From contig NZ_JAJVKV010000003.1 of assembly GCF_024198175.1 (NCBI RefSeq), positions 682,001 to 746,000 of the forward strand: 64,000 bases of DNA, written 5' to 3'. Positions 16,331-26,931 of this stretch are shown here, piece by piece. Source of the stretch: Pyxidicoccus xibeiensis (GTDB lineage Bacteria > Myxococcota > Myxococcia > Myxococcales > Myxococcaceae). Under the pieces are notes generated by a model. It worked only from the letters and a program-made list of their open reading frames with translations, ran no database searches and had not been told where the DNA came from. Numbering within the stretch: position 1 is the stretch's first letter; each line of letters opens with the position of its first letter. The position numbers were made by a program, and so were the translations under genes.

Positions 16331-16573
16331 TCAGCCTTCCGCGGCAGTCCCGGGCCAGGGCAGCTCCGTGGCGCGCCACAGGTACCGGCTGGCCACCGTG
16401 CGCCACGGCGCCAGCGCGGCGAAGGGGCTGTGCAGCGGGCTGAGCTCGAGACGGAAGGGGCCCACCCGCTTCATCAGTGCCCCAAGCGGCGGGTCCGCGC
16501 GCACGAGCGTGCGGCGGACCCCTGGCGTGAAGGCATCGGGAAGGCGCGGGGCGGCGGGAGCGGGACGCGGCAT
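16331..16573 (-). pseudogene. Internally deleted AlkA-type DNA-3-methyladenine glycosylase
   Basis: An 80-residue frame whose first ~53 residues read like the N-terminus of AlkA-family glycosylases (LGALMKRVGPFRLELSPLHS then PFAALA). It then runs directly into PWRTVASRYLWRATELP, which resembles the C-terminal helix of the same family. The ~130-150 residues between them, including the helix-hairpin-helix and the catalytic Asp, are missing, and the junction is in frame. The product could not be an active glycosylase. Recognition is by memory of the family, so a search should confirm it. Confidence 0.6.
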
Positions 16574-16634
16574 GGGGGAACATGCTGCCGCCCCGGCCGG
16601 CCCGCGCAACCCGATTCTAGCGTGTGGCGGCGCG

Positions 16635-17123
16635 TTAAATCGGCGCGGCCTGGTCCGTCTGGGCGGGCACCTGGATGCGGGGCTCGCCCTCCATCAGCTC
16701 CTCGAACTCCTGCTGCATCTGCACGCCCAGGTCCTCGAGCTGCTCCTTGGAGAGAATCTTCCGGACCTTCTTGAAGAGGTCGCTCTCCTCCTCCTCCACG
16801 TGGTGGTCGATCTGCTCCTGGAGCACCTGCATCTTCGCGTCGAACTCCTCGTCATCCGCCTCCAGCTCCAGCAGGTCGGCGATGATGCGCTTGGCGGACA
16901 GGTGCTCCTCGGCGGCCTCGCGCAGCAGGTCCTCGGTGTCCTCGGCCTTGGCGGCCGGATAGAAGTACTGCTCCTCGATGGAGGCGTGCGCGCTGAGCCG
17001 GTCCGCAATCATCTCGAACAGCTCCTGCCGCTTCTCGTCCGCATGGTCCGCCAGCTTCTCGTACTGCTTGAAGAGCTTCTTCACCTCATCGTGCTGCTGC
17101 TTCAGGAGGTCCAGTGCGTTCAT
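16635..17123 (-). CDS. Hemerythrin HHE domain protein
   Basis: 162 residues, four-helix bundle with a di-iron site. Ligands visible in order: QQHDEVKKLF (His ~10), HASIEEQYFYPAA (His and Glu of the HxxxE motif, ~46-50), EEHLSAKR (His ~73) and DHHVEEEESDLF (HxxxE, ~106-115). The sequence is very acidic. HHE proteins bind O2 or NO, or sense iron/redox state. It lies 56 bases after the FAD/Rieske oxidoreductase gene on the same strand and may be co-transcribed, suggesting an oxygen- or NO-linked role. GGAG is 9 bases before ATG 17123. Confidence 0.92.
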   Translation of the reverse strand: MNALDLLKQQHDEVKKLFKQYEKLADHADEKRQELFEMIADRLSAHASIEEQYFYPAAKAEDTEDLLREAAEEHLSAKRIIADLLELEADDEEFDAKMQVLQEQIDHHVEEEESDLFKKVRKILSKEQLEDLGVQMQQEFEELMEGEPRIQVPAQTDQAAPI

Positions 17124-17179
17124 GGTGTCCGTCTCCAGGTCCAGGTGTGTGAGCGCTGCGTAGGGTGCGCATCGGTGCT

Positions 17180-18691
17180 TCAATCGGGGAGCTTCTGTGT
17201 GGGCAAATCCTTCACTGCAGGACCATTGAGCACCTTGCCGGTGGGGCTGTAGCGGGCGCCGTGGCAGGGGCAGTCCCAGGAGCGCTCGGCGCCGTTCCAG
17301 TGGACGTGGCAGCCCAGGTGCGTGCACACCGGTGAGACGGCGTGTGTGGTGCCATTCTCCTCGCGGTAGACGGCGACCTTCTTCCCGTCCACCTCCAGCA
17401 CCTTCGCCTCGCCCGGGGCCACGTCGGCCAGCTTGCGCCCGTCCGGCTTCGCCAGCCGGTCCGCGACCCAGCGGAAGGCCACCTCGGCGTTCTCCTGGAT
17501 GAAGTCCTTCGCGCCCGCCTGGGGCTTCACCCGCGTGGCGTCGTAGAGCGCGGCGAACGGGTTCTCCCGGCCCAGGATGAGGTCGGAGAGAATCATTCCG
17601 GACAGCGTGCCGAACGTCATCCCCGTGCCGGAGAAGCCGGTGGCCACGTAGACGTGGCGGCTGGCGCTGTTGCGGCCGATATAGGCCAGCCCGTCCGCGG
17701 GCTCGATGACCTGGCCGGACCAGCGGTGGGTGAGCTGCTTCACCGGGAAGCGCCGCAGGGTGAAGCGCTCCAGCGCCTCGAAGCACCGGTCCGTGTCCTC
17801 CTGGGAGCCGACCTTGTGGTCCTCGCCGCCGACGATGAGGTACGTGCGGCCGTCCACCGGCTGCGTGCGGATGTAGTGATAGGGGTCCTGGCTGTCGTAG
17901 TACTGCCCCGGCTCCAGCGGCCCCTCCAGCGGCCCCGCCACCGCGTAGGTGCGGTACGCATACAACTTGGTATGCATGAAGACGCGGTTGAGGGGCGTGG
18001 TGGTGGCCTCCACCACGGCCGCCGCGGTGACGGTGCCGCGCTCGGTGACGACGCGACACGGTGTGCCGTCATGGACTTCCGTCACCCGCGTGTTCTCGAA
18101 GAGGTAGCTGCCGTCGCCGGGAATCCCGTCCGCCAGCCCAAGCAGGTACTTGCGCGGATGGAACAGCGCCTGGTCCTCCACGCGCATGGCGCCCTTCACC
18201 GGGAAGGGCAGCGGCACGTCCTGGGTGAAGGTGGCGAGCAGGCCCGCCTCGCGCGCGGCCGCCACCTCCCGCTCCAGCTCCGCCAGCTCGCGCTCCGTCT
18301 CCGCGTAGCGGTACATGGGCACGCGCTGGAAGTCGCAGTCGATGCCCAGCTCGGTGGCGAGCGAGGCGATGCGCTCGATGGCGGCGCGGCTGGAGGACGC
18401 GGCCAGGCGCGCCCCCTTGTCGCCGAAGTCCCGCGCCAGCGTGGCGTAGGGCGTGTCGAGCAGCTCCGTGAGGTGCGCGGTGGTCTGCCCCGTCTGGCCA
18501 GAGAGGATGCGGTGCATCTCCAGCACCGCCACCCGCTTGCCGGCCCGCTTGAGCAGCCACGCCGTGGTGAGGCCCGCCATGCCGCCACCGATGATGGCCA
18601 CGTCCACCGTCAAGTCCCCGGGCAGCGAGGGGAAGTCACGGGGAGGGGTCGTCAGTGTCCAAAGCGACCTGTGGGTCCGCTCATCAGTCAT
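17180..18691 (-). CDS. FAD-dependent oxidoreductase fused to a Rieske [2Fe-2S] domain
   Basis: 503 residues. The N-terminal DAO-type FAD domain starts with VAIIGGGMAGLTTAWLL (about 30-46) and ends with the second FAD contact YVATGFSGTGMTFG (about 350-363). The C-terminal ~90 residues are a Rieske centre: CTHLGCHVHW (CxH) and CPCHGARYSPTG (CxxH). Such fusions are cytosolic oxidases or dehydrogenases of amino compounds, with the Rieske cluster as electron exit. ATG 18691 (MTDERTHRSLW) starts just before the FAD fold. A possible operon with the hemerythrin downstream. The substrate is unknown. Confidence 0.9.
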   Translation of the reverse strand: MTDERTHRSLWTLTTPPRDFPSLPGDLTVDVAIIGGGMAGLTTAWLLKRAGKRVAVLEMHRILSGQTGQTTAHLTELLDTPYATLARDFGDKGARLAASSSRAAIERIASLATELGIDCDFQRVPMYRYAETERELAELEREVAAAREAGLLATFTQDVPLPFPVKGAMRVEDQALFHPRKYLLGLADGIPGDGSYLFENTRVTEVHDGTPCRVVTERGTVTAAAVVEATTTPLNRVFMHTKLYAYRTYAVAGPLEGPLEPGQYYDSQDPYHYIRTQPVDGRTYLIVGGEDHKVGSQEDTDRCFEALERFTLRRFPVKQLTHRWSGQVIEPADGLAYIGRNSASRHVYVATGFSGTGMTFGTLSGMILSDLILGRENPFAALYDATRVKPQAGAKDFIQENAEVAFRWVADRLAKPDGRKLADVAPGEAKVLEVDGKKVAVYREENGTTHAVSPVCTHLGCHVHWNGAERSWDCPCHGARYSPTGKVLNGPAVKDLPTQKLPD

Positions 18692-18930
18692 GGCCCCAAA
18701 GTAGGAATGCGGTCCGGGTGGGATAACCCAGTGGGGCGACAGCCCTCGCCTGCTCGCCTGCTTAGCTTCAGGGCCTTTGAGATGTGCACGAACGGACAAT
18801 GGCGGCCCCGGGTTGTTGGCAAGTCACGGTGCCTGGGACGTGTTCCTGGGGAGACCCGCGCCCGCGCGCTACAAGGCAGGTGGGCGTGGGCCGGAGACCC
18901 ACTCCCGCCGCGAGCCTGGGAGCCACACGG

Positions 18931-19149
18931 ATGCCCGTGGAAAGAACGGCTGGAAGCACCAGCCTCGTCGACGTCCTGGACCGGGTGATGGACCGGGGAC
19001 TGCGCTGGGAGTCGGGCACGCATGCGGTGCCGGGCCAGCCCCCGCCGGACTGGAGCGGTGCACGCATCGTGGTGACATTCATGGACGTGCGGACCGACGA
19101 CCCCCCGGGCCGTGAGGCCGCACCCCGCCCCCCTTCTCCTGGAGCCTGA
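18931..19149 (+). CDS. Degenerate GvpA/GvpJ-like gas vesicle protein
   Basis: 72 residues. The first 24 match the opening helix of gas-vesicle shell proteins Gvp[22 protein letters not shown] followed by RG, the family pattern being VEKT..SSLxEVIDRILDKG. The expected hydrophobic beta-hairpin after it is replaced by a polar, Pro-rich stretch ([13 protein letters not shown]), with a short [10 protein letters not shown] strand afterwards. GGGAG (18918-18922) lies 8 bases before the ATG, so it is probably still translated. It heads a unit with a histidine kinase, a receiver protein and GvpL/F. It may be decayed or a repurposed adaptor. Confidence 0.6.
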   Translation: MPVERTAGSTSLVDVLDRVMDRGLRWESGTHAVPGQPPPDWSGARIVVTFMDVRTDDPPGREAAPRPPSPGA

Positions 19150-19153
19150 CGCG

Positions 19154-21294
<2,141 letters not shown>

Positions 21295-21298
<4 letters not shown>

Positions 21299-21705
21299 CG
21301 AACACCTCAACGACTCCCAAGCCCCTCGTGCTCGTCGTCGACGACTACCAGGACGCGCGGGAGATGTACGCCGAGTACCTGGAGTTCTCCGGCTTCCGGG
21401 TGGCCGAGGCGAAGAACGGGCAGGAGGCGCTGGACAAGGCGTTCGAGCTGCGGCCGGACATCATCCTGATGGACCTGTCGCTGCCCATCATCGACGGGTG
21501 GGAGGCGACGCGGCGGTTGAAGAACGATGACCGCACGCGCACCATCCCCGTGGTGGCGCTCACCGGCCACGCGATGACGGGCCAGTCCGACGAGGCGAAG
21601 GGCGCGGGGTGCGACTCGTTCGTCACCAAGCCGTGCCTGCCGGACGCGCTGGTCGACGAGGTCCGCCGGGTGCTCGCCACGCGTGGAGGCCCCCGCGCGG
21701 GGTGA
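21295..21705 (+). CDS. Single-domain response regulator
   Basis: 136 residues, CheY-like receiver only. The acidic pocket is VVDDYQD (Asp16, Asp17), the phospho-acceptor is Asp60 in IILMDLSLP, and VTKPCLP carries the conserved Lys with cis-Pro. There is no output domain, so it acts by protein contact or phosphotransfer. The ATGA overlap with the upstream kinase gene shows they are a pair. GvpL/F begins 6 bases after its stop, so the target may be that protein. Confidence 0.93.
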
Positions 21706-21711
21706 GACCCG

Positions 21712-22749
21712 ATGCCCCGGATGTCACGGCCCCGAAAAGGAACCTCGTCCCCCTCCCGGCGCCCCGCCGCTGGGAAGCGGACCTCCACGGCGGCGCCGCC
21801 TCCGGCGCCTCCGACGGCTCCGAAGAAGCCCCGTGCGGCGAAGCGGGCCACGGCCACGAAGGCGATGGTCGCCACCGCCTCGCGGCTTCCCGAGCCCGAG
21901 CCGGCCGCCGAGGCCCTCCTGCCCGTCACGCCCCCCGCCTCACGCCTGGAGCCGGCGCCCGTTGCCACCAGCGTGAAGTCCGCGCTTGGCGACGAGGGAC
22001 TGCTGGAGGCCGAGGAAGGGCCCCAGTACCTCTACGGCGTGGTGCGGGCGGAGGGGAACCTGGACTTCGGCCTCATCGGCCTGGGTGTCCCGCCGGCGGA
22101 CGTGCGCGTGGTGCGCGAGGGGGACCTGGCCGCGCTGGTGTCCAACACGCCCGCGCTGAGGGTGGACCCGACGCGGGCCCACCTGCTCGTCCACCAGCGA
22201 GTCACCGAGGCGGTGCTGAGCGAGCACACCCTGCTGCCGGTGGCCTTCGGCACGGTGCTGCACTCGGAGGCGCAGGTGCGGGCCCTGCTGCGCACGGCGC
22301 ACGACGCGCTGTCCTCCGGCCTGACGGCGCTGGAGGGCAAGGTGGAGCTGGGGCTGAAGGTGCTCTACCACCGCGAGCACCTGGCGCGGCGGCTGGAGCT
22401 GGAGGACGTGGAGCTGTGCCGCCGCGACACCGAGTCGGAGGCCGAGCACGAGCGGCGGCTGGGCACCGCCGTGGAGGCCCGCGCCGAGCGGGACATGGCG
22501 TCCCTGCTGGAGGGCCTGCGCCCGCTGTCCTTCGCCACGCGCACCCTGGCGCCCCTGGGGGAGCGGATGCTGCTCAACGCCGCCTTCCTGGTGGGGCGGG
22601 ACTGGGTGGAGACCTTCGAGGCGAAGGTGAAGTCGCTGGCGGCGCGCTCGGACACCTACGCCTTCCGCTTCACCGGCCCCTGGCCGCCCTACAGCTTCGT
22701 GGACGTGCACCTGGGACTGGAGCCAGGAGCGTCCGGCGCGGTGGCCTGA
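21712..22749 (+). CDS. GvpL/GvpF-family gas vesicle protein
   Basis: 345 residues. The first ~95 are a basic, Pro/Ala/Lys-rich tail not typical of the family. From about residue 103 the GvpL/F domain is complete: QYLYGVVRAEGNLDFGLIGL, then VLPVAFGTVLHSE-type LLPVAFGTVLHSEAQV, the charged helix LARRLELEDVELCRRD, and the diagnostic end FRFTGPWPPYSFVDVHLGLE. GvpF/L are minor shell-assembly proteins of gas vesicles. No full gvp cluster (gvpN, gvpK, gvpG) is in the window, so flotation is unlikely from these genes alone. It is last in the Gvp-kinase-receiver-Gvp unit. Confidence 0.88.
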   Translation: MPRMSRPRKGTSSPSRRPAAGKRTSTAAPPPAPPTAPKKPRAAKRATATKAMVATASRLPEPEPAAEALLPVTPPASRLEPAPVATSVKSALGDEGLLEAEEGPQYLYGVVRAEGNLDFGLIGLGVPPADVRVVREGDLAALVSNTPALRVDPTRAHLLVHQRVTEAVLSEHTLLPVAFGTVLHSEAQVRALLRTAHDALSSGLTALEGKVELGLKVLYHREHLARRLELEDVELCRRDTESEAEHERRLGTAVEARAERDMASLLEGLRPLSFATRTLAPLGERMLLNAAFLVGRDWVETFEAKVKSLAARSDTYAFRFTGPWPPYSFVDVHLGLEPGASGAVA

Positions 22750-22762
22750 GCCTGGGCCGCCG

Positions 22763-23206
22763 TCAAATCCACCGGCGGGTGCGCCGCGCATACCGCCGGT
22801 AGTCCTCACCGAAGCGGGCCCGCATCATGTTCTCCTCGAACGCGATGTACCAGCGGTCGGAGATGAGGACGTAGGCCAGCGCCAGCAGCATGGGCACGAG
22901 CGAGCCCAGGAAGACGGCGAGCCCCAGCAGCGCGACGGAGAAGCCCAGGTACATCGGGTTGCGGGTGAGCCGGAACAGGCCATCCGTCACGAGGCGGTCG
23001 GGCTCGCTGAAGGTGTAGATGTTGGTGCGAGCCCGGGTGAACTGGGCCTTCGCCGCGAGGGTAAGGCCCAGGCCCAGGGCCAGCAGCCCCAGGCCCGACC
23101 AGTGGACCGGTGGAGGCACGAACTGGAGTCCGGGGAGAAACCTGTCCAAGCCGACCATCATGGCGGCGAAGATGAGGAACAGACGCGGCGGAAGGAGCTT
23201 TTGCAT
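22763..23206 (-). CDS. Isoprenylcysteine carboxyl methyltransferase-family membrane protein
   Basis: 147 residues with four hydrophobic segments. The ICMT/PEMT signature is present: LVTDGLFRLTRNPMYLGF, with the conserved RNPMY, and a terminal ENMMRARFGEDYRRYARRTRRW. Members methylate lipid or isoprenoid-like substrates using cytosolic SAM. ATG 23206 lies only 25 bases from the divergent TetR start, so the two promoters must overlap and the regulator probably controls this gene. Convergent with the GvpL/F gene (13 bases between). Confidence 0.88.
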   Translation of the reverse strand: MQKLLPPRLFLIFAAMMVGLDRFLPGLQFVPPPVHWSGLGLLALGLGLTLAAKAQFTRARTNIYTFSEPDRLVTDGLFRLTRNPMYLGFSVALLGLAVFLGSLVPMLLALAYVLISDRWYIAFEENMMRARFGEDYRRYARRTRRWI

Positions 23207-23231
23207 GGCGGGCAACCGTGAAAGGGGTTCG

Positions 23232-23903
23232 ATGCGCGGCAGTGTAGGAACCGCGTCTGGCGCCCGAAACTCGCGTTCCCGCGCGCCCGCGCGGCAGCCG
23301 GAATCCCCTCGGAAGGAGCCTCGCCAGGGGCGCTCGAAGGTGATGGTGGACACCATCCTGGAGGCGGCTGCTCGCGTTTTCGACCGCCACGGCTACGAGG
23401 GGGCCACCACCAACCGCATCGCGGAGACGGCCGGGGTCAGCGTCGGCTCGGTGTACCAGTACTTCCCGAACAAGGACGCCCTGCTCACCGCACTGCATGA
23501 GCGGCACTTCGTGCAGATTCAGGCCATCGTCGACGAGGCCCTCGCGGCGACGCACGGCGTGACGCTGCGCGAGGCGATACGCGGCATCGTCAAGGCGGTG
23601 CTGCGAGCCCACCGCGTCGAGCCGCGCCTGCAGCGCGTGCTCCACGTGGAGTTCCCCTACTTCGAGCGGCCCGCCAGCGCGAGCGAGTCGGCGCGGCGCC
23701 TCTTCGAACGCGCCCGGACGCTGCTGGGCGAGCACCGCGCGCAGCTCGGGCGCGACGACCTCGACCTCGCGACGCACATGGTGCTGCGAATGGTCGAGTC
23801 GCTGGTGCACTCGGCGGTGCTCGAGCCGTCCACCGCGAACGAGGAGGCGCTCGAAGAGGCCATCTCGACGGCGGTGGAGGGCTACCTCGTGCTGCGGCGC
23901 TGA
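23232..23903 (+). CDS. TetR-family transcriptional regulator
   Basis: 223 residues. After a basic ~35-residue tail comes the TetR helix-turn-helix: TILEAAARVFDRHGYEGATT, NRIAETAGVSVGSVYQYF and NKDALLTAL (about 40-85). A ligand-binding helical domain follows. ATG 23232 has AAAGGGG 4 bases before it; a shorter start at the MVDTIL methionine would also keep the whole HTH. The 25-base gap to the divergent methyltransferase gene suggests that it represses both itself and that gene. Confidence 0.88.
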   Translation: MRGSVGTASGARNSRSRAPARQPESPRKEPRQGRSKVMVDTILEAAARVFDRHGYEGATTNRIAETAGVSVGSVYQYFPNKDALLTALHERHFVQIQAIVDEALAATHGVTLREAIRGIVKAVLRAHRVEPRLQRVLHVEFPYFERPASASESARRLFERARTLLGEHRAQLGRDDLDLATHMVLRMVESLVHSAVLEPSTANEEALEEAISTAVEGYLVLRR

Positions 23904-23944
23904 GGGCCCCGGGACGCGAGCCCGGGGCCACTTCAGCGCCCGGC

Positions 23945-25063
23945 TCACTTCCCGGAGGCGGAGGACACCGGCGCGGACACCTTCGCCGCCTCGCTGGCCA
24001 GCGAGTCCACGCCCGCGTGCAGCCGGGCCCACCCGGTGGTGTGCTCGGTGCGGACGAAGAAGCCGCCCTGCCCCTTCGCCACCGTCACCTCGCCCACCGG
24101 CTTGCTGCCCTTGCGGTACTCCACGCGGAAGGAGACCTCCGGCTCGCCCCCGGGCGGCAGCTCGCCGCGGCCCAGGAAGTCGAGCGGCATCAGCCGCCAA
24201 ACACGGTCATGCCAGTTGCGGGCGAACTCGTCCGGCCGGTCCGGCGACTCCTCCGGAACCAGGTTGACGGGCCCGGGCGCCTGGCCGCTGGCGGTGAACG
24301 TACGGGACGTTCCGCCCGCGTTGACGACCACGGTGTCGAAGTCTCCCAGGTCGAAGGTGTGCAGCCGCCGGTCCACCAGCCGGCTGCTCGCGTTCTCCAG
24401 GTCCGGCAGCAGCGCCGGGCCCAGGAGGAACACGCGGCCATCCTCCTCGCGGCGCAGGTAGGGCGTGCCCCAGCCTCCCGCTGGCGAGGCCAGGGAGAAG
24501 GCCTGCGGCTTGCCGCCCACCGTCACCGTCAGCTTGCGCTGCGTGCCGGCCAGGCCCACCTCTTCCAGCTTCTTCGCGTCCAGCTCGCCCAGGGAGCGCG
24601 TGGCGCGCAGCGGGGCGAAGCGGGCGAACAGCTTCTCCGCCGTCTCGTTCGCGCGCAGCTCGCGCGGAGGCGGCGGCGGCTCCGAGGGCGCGGCCATCGG
24701 CGGCGTGCCGGCGTCCCGTACTTGAGCCGCGGCCAGGGCGCCCGCGTCGGCGCTGCCCGTGCCACCATCCGCGGAGGCCGTGACGGCGGTGCCGCCGTCC
24801 GTAGCACCCGTCGCGGCGGGCACCGGCTTCGGCGGCTTGAAGCCCAGGCGCACCCAGAGCTGGTCGCGGTCCTGCGCGTCGCGATACAGCTCCACGAAGC
24901 GCGCCTCGTCCTCGTAGCGGATGCCGTCCAGCGCGCGGGCCGGGGCCTCCACCACCGTCACGTCCCCGGGCGCGCCCGAGGGCTCCCGCTGCCAGACGAA
25001 GAACGCGGCCACCAGCGCCACCAGCGCGAGGCCGCCCTGCACCGCCAGGTCCCGTACCTTCAT
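23945..25063 (-). CDS. DUF4340-type periplasmic protein of a Gld-like ABC operon
   Basis: 372 residues. One N-terminal membrane anchor (LAVQGGLALVALVAAFFVW) precedes a periplasmic region. That region contains a low-complexity Ala/Gly/Asp/Pro linker (about 85-135) and a beta-rich repeat-like part with LGELDAKKLEEVGLAG and LTVTVGGKPQAFSLASP, as in DUF4340 proteins. It is last in a four-gene operon; its ATG overlaps the GldG-like stop by 4 bases. DUF4340 proteins habitually accompany the GldG-type exporter subunit. Cargo unknown. Confidence 0.82.
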   Translation of the reverse strand: MKVRDLAVQGGLALVALVAAFFVWQREPSGAPGDVTVVEAPARALDGIRYEDEARFVELYRDAQDRDQLWVRLGFKPPKPVPAATGATDGGTAVTASADGGTGSADAGALAAAQVRDAGTPPMAAPSEPPPPPRELRANETAEKLFARFAPLRATRSLGELDAKKLEEVGLAGTQRKLTVTVGGKPQAFSLASPAGGWGTPYLRREEDGRVFLLGPALLPDLENASSRLVDRRLHTFDLGDFDTVVVNAGGTSRTFTASGQAPGPVNLVPEESPDRPDEFARNWHDRVWRLMPLDFLGRGELPPGGEPEVSFRVEYRKGSKPVGEVTVAKGQGGFFVRTEHTTGWARLHAGVDSLASEAAKVSAPVSSASGK

Positions 25064-26931
25064 CGCTCACCTCCCGCCGCCACCGGGGCCCGGGGCGCGC
25101 GCCGGCCCCGCCGCCGCGTCGTCACGAAGCCCACCGCCAGCACCAGGGCCGGCCCCAGGAAGACGGTGGCGTAGAACCAGGCCACGTCCTGCTCCCGCGT
25201 GTGCTGGATGGGCGTGTCCTCCTCGGACGACACCGTGCCGGCGATGGCCTCCTCGCCGGTGAGCCACCGCAGCGTGTCCACCGCGAGGTACGCGTTGCCC
25301 ATGTTCTCCAGCAGCAAATCGCTCACCGCGTCCGCGTCCGCCAGGACGACGGCGCGCATCGCCTCCTTGCCGGCCGGGGCGGGCTTCTCCACGGCAATCA
25401 CCAGCGGCCAGGTGCGCCGCGTCTCACCCGCGTCCAGCGTGAAGTTGCCGTTGGGGTCCGCGAAGGTGGCGCCGTGCGCGCGCACGGAGAGGTCCTGCAT
25501 GATGCCACCCGGCAGCGGCTGAACCTGGTCGATGGCGGCGGCGCCCATGAAGCCCACCGGCGCCTGCCCCGCCATCGCCGCCAGCGAGGTGACGGACGGG
25601 TGCGAGGAGAAGCTGTCCGAGCCCAGGTTGGCGCGGTCGCTCTGCTGGCGCGTGGTGCGGAAGAAGCGCTGGTCGTTGGCCAGCGGCGTCCCGACGTACT
25701 GGATGCCCATGGGCTCCAGCAGGGCCTTGAAGTCCGGCCCACCCGGCTCCAGCGCCACCCACAGGCGCCCGCCCCGGTCCGCGTACTCGCGCAGGGCGTT
25801 GAGCTCCTCGGGGAGGAACTCGCGCATGGCGCCCAGCACCACCACCACGGAGGCGTCGCGCGGCACCTCGGAGCCCAGGCCCTCGGCCACGCCCAGCGGC
25901 CGCACGTCCACGTTCTGTGCGCGCAGCAGCTCCCGGATGCGCGACGCCGACGGGCGGGGCGTCTCGCCCGGCACGGGCCGCGACTCGGCGCGCTCGCCAT
26001 GGCCAGTGGTGAAGTAGACGATGCGGCGGGGCCGCGCCACCGCGAGCAGCCGGCGCTGCACCTCCTGGTCCAGCCGCTGGAGCTGGCCGCGCGCCCGGTC
26101 GATTTCCAGCCCCACCGTGAGCGGCTCCTTCCGCTCGCCGCGAGACAGGACGATGGTGCCGTTGTTGTGGACGCCCAGCGTGCGCGCACGGGCCGGCTCC
26201 ACCGCCTGGTCCAGCCGCTCCACCGTGAGCAGCTGCGGGCTCTCCACCGACAAATCCCTGAAGTACTGGGCCACCGCCTCCCCCACCTCGTTGGCGGGCG
26301 GGAAGAAGAGCGACACCTGCAGCGGCTCGTTGAGGCCGCGAATCACCTTGCGCGTGGCATCGCCAGGCTTCGCGGTGCGGAAGTAGGACAAGTCCCAGGT
26401 CACGTCCGCCTGCGTGGCCACGTACATGGACGCGAAGGCGAACACGACGACGAAGGCCAGCCCCAGCCCGGAGTAGAGCGCGCTGCGGGCGCGGCCCGTC
26501 TCCATCACCGGCGCGCGGGCCATGGCCGCGGCGGCCACCTCCACCAGCGCCAGCGGCAGGAGGCAGCACAGCAGCAGCGCCGGGAAGAGCGCCGCCAGCA
26601 CCACCGCCAGCCTCGGCGCCTTCTGCGACAGCGGCCCGCCGAAGACGGAGGCGCCCGCGTCCGACTGGAGGAAGTAGAGCAGCAGCGCCAGCAGGCCCAC
26701 GCCGTACAGGCCCAGCACCCAGCCCTCCACGGCGCGCCGGTCCGGCGCGGCGGAGCGAGCACGGGTGAAGCGCCAGCCGAGCGCCCCTACTGCCAGGGCC
26801 ACGCCCAGCCACGAGAAGGCGGTGCGGCCGGTGCCGGCGCCGAGGATGCGCTCACCGATGAAGACCGCGAGCAGGCCCACGACGAACATGAGCGTCATGG
26901 GCAGCCCGCTGCCGAGAGGACGCGGATTCAT
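25060..26931 (-). CDS. GldG-like ABC transport auxiliary protein
   Basis: 623 residues. Several membrane segments cover the first ~190 residues. A large periplasmic domain follows (VTWDLSYFRTAKPGDATRKV onward), with a Rossmann-like core typical of the GldG/IFT52-like family (IVYFTTGHGERAES; GGRLWVALEPGG). A last membrane helix (VAWFYATVFLGPALVLAVGF) and a basic tail close it. The ATG overlaps the permease stop (ATGA). In Bacteroidetes GldG belongs to the GldAFG transporter needed for gliding; in this organism the cargo is not known. Confidence 0.85.
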   Translation of the reverse strand: MNPRPLGSGLPMTLMFVVGLLAVFIGERILGAGTGRTAFSWLGVALAVGALGWRFTRARSAAPDRRAVEGWVLGLYGVGLLALLLYFLQSDAGASVFGGPLSQKAPRLAVVLAALFPALLLCCLLPLALVEVAAAAMARAPVMETGRARSALYSGLGLAFVVVFAFASMYVATQADVTWDLSYFRTAKPGDATRKVIRGLNEPLQVSLFFPPANEVGEAVAQYFRDLSVESPQLLTVERLDQAVEPARARTLGVHNNGTIVLSRGERKEPLTVGLEIDRARGQLQRLDQEVQRRLLAVARPRRIVYFTTGHGERAESRPVPGETPRPSASRIRELLRAQNVDVRPLGVAEGLGSEVPRDASVVVVLGAMREFLPEELNALREYADRGGRLWVALEPGGPDFKALLEPMGIQYVGTPLANDQRFFRTTRQQSDRANLGSDSFSSHPSVTSLAAMAGQAPVGFMGAAAIDQVQPLPGGIMQDLSVRAHGATFADPNGNFTLDAGETRRTWPLVIAVEKPAPAGKEAMRAVVLADADAVSDLLLENMGNAYLAVDTLRWLTGEEAIAGTVSSEEDTPIQHTREQDVAWFYATVFLGPALVLAVGFVTTRRRGRRAPRAPVAAGGER

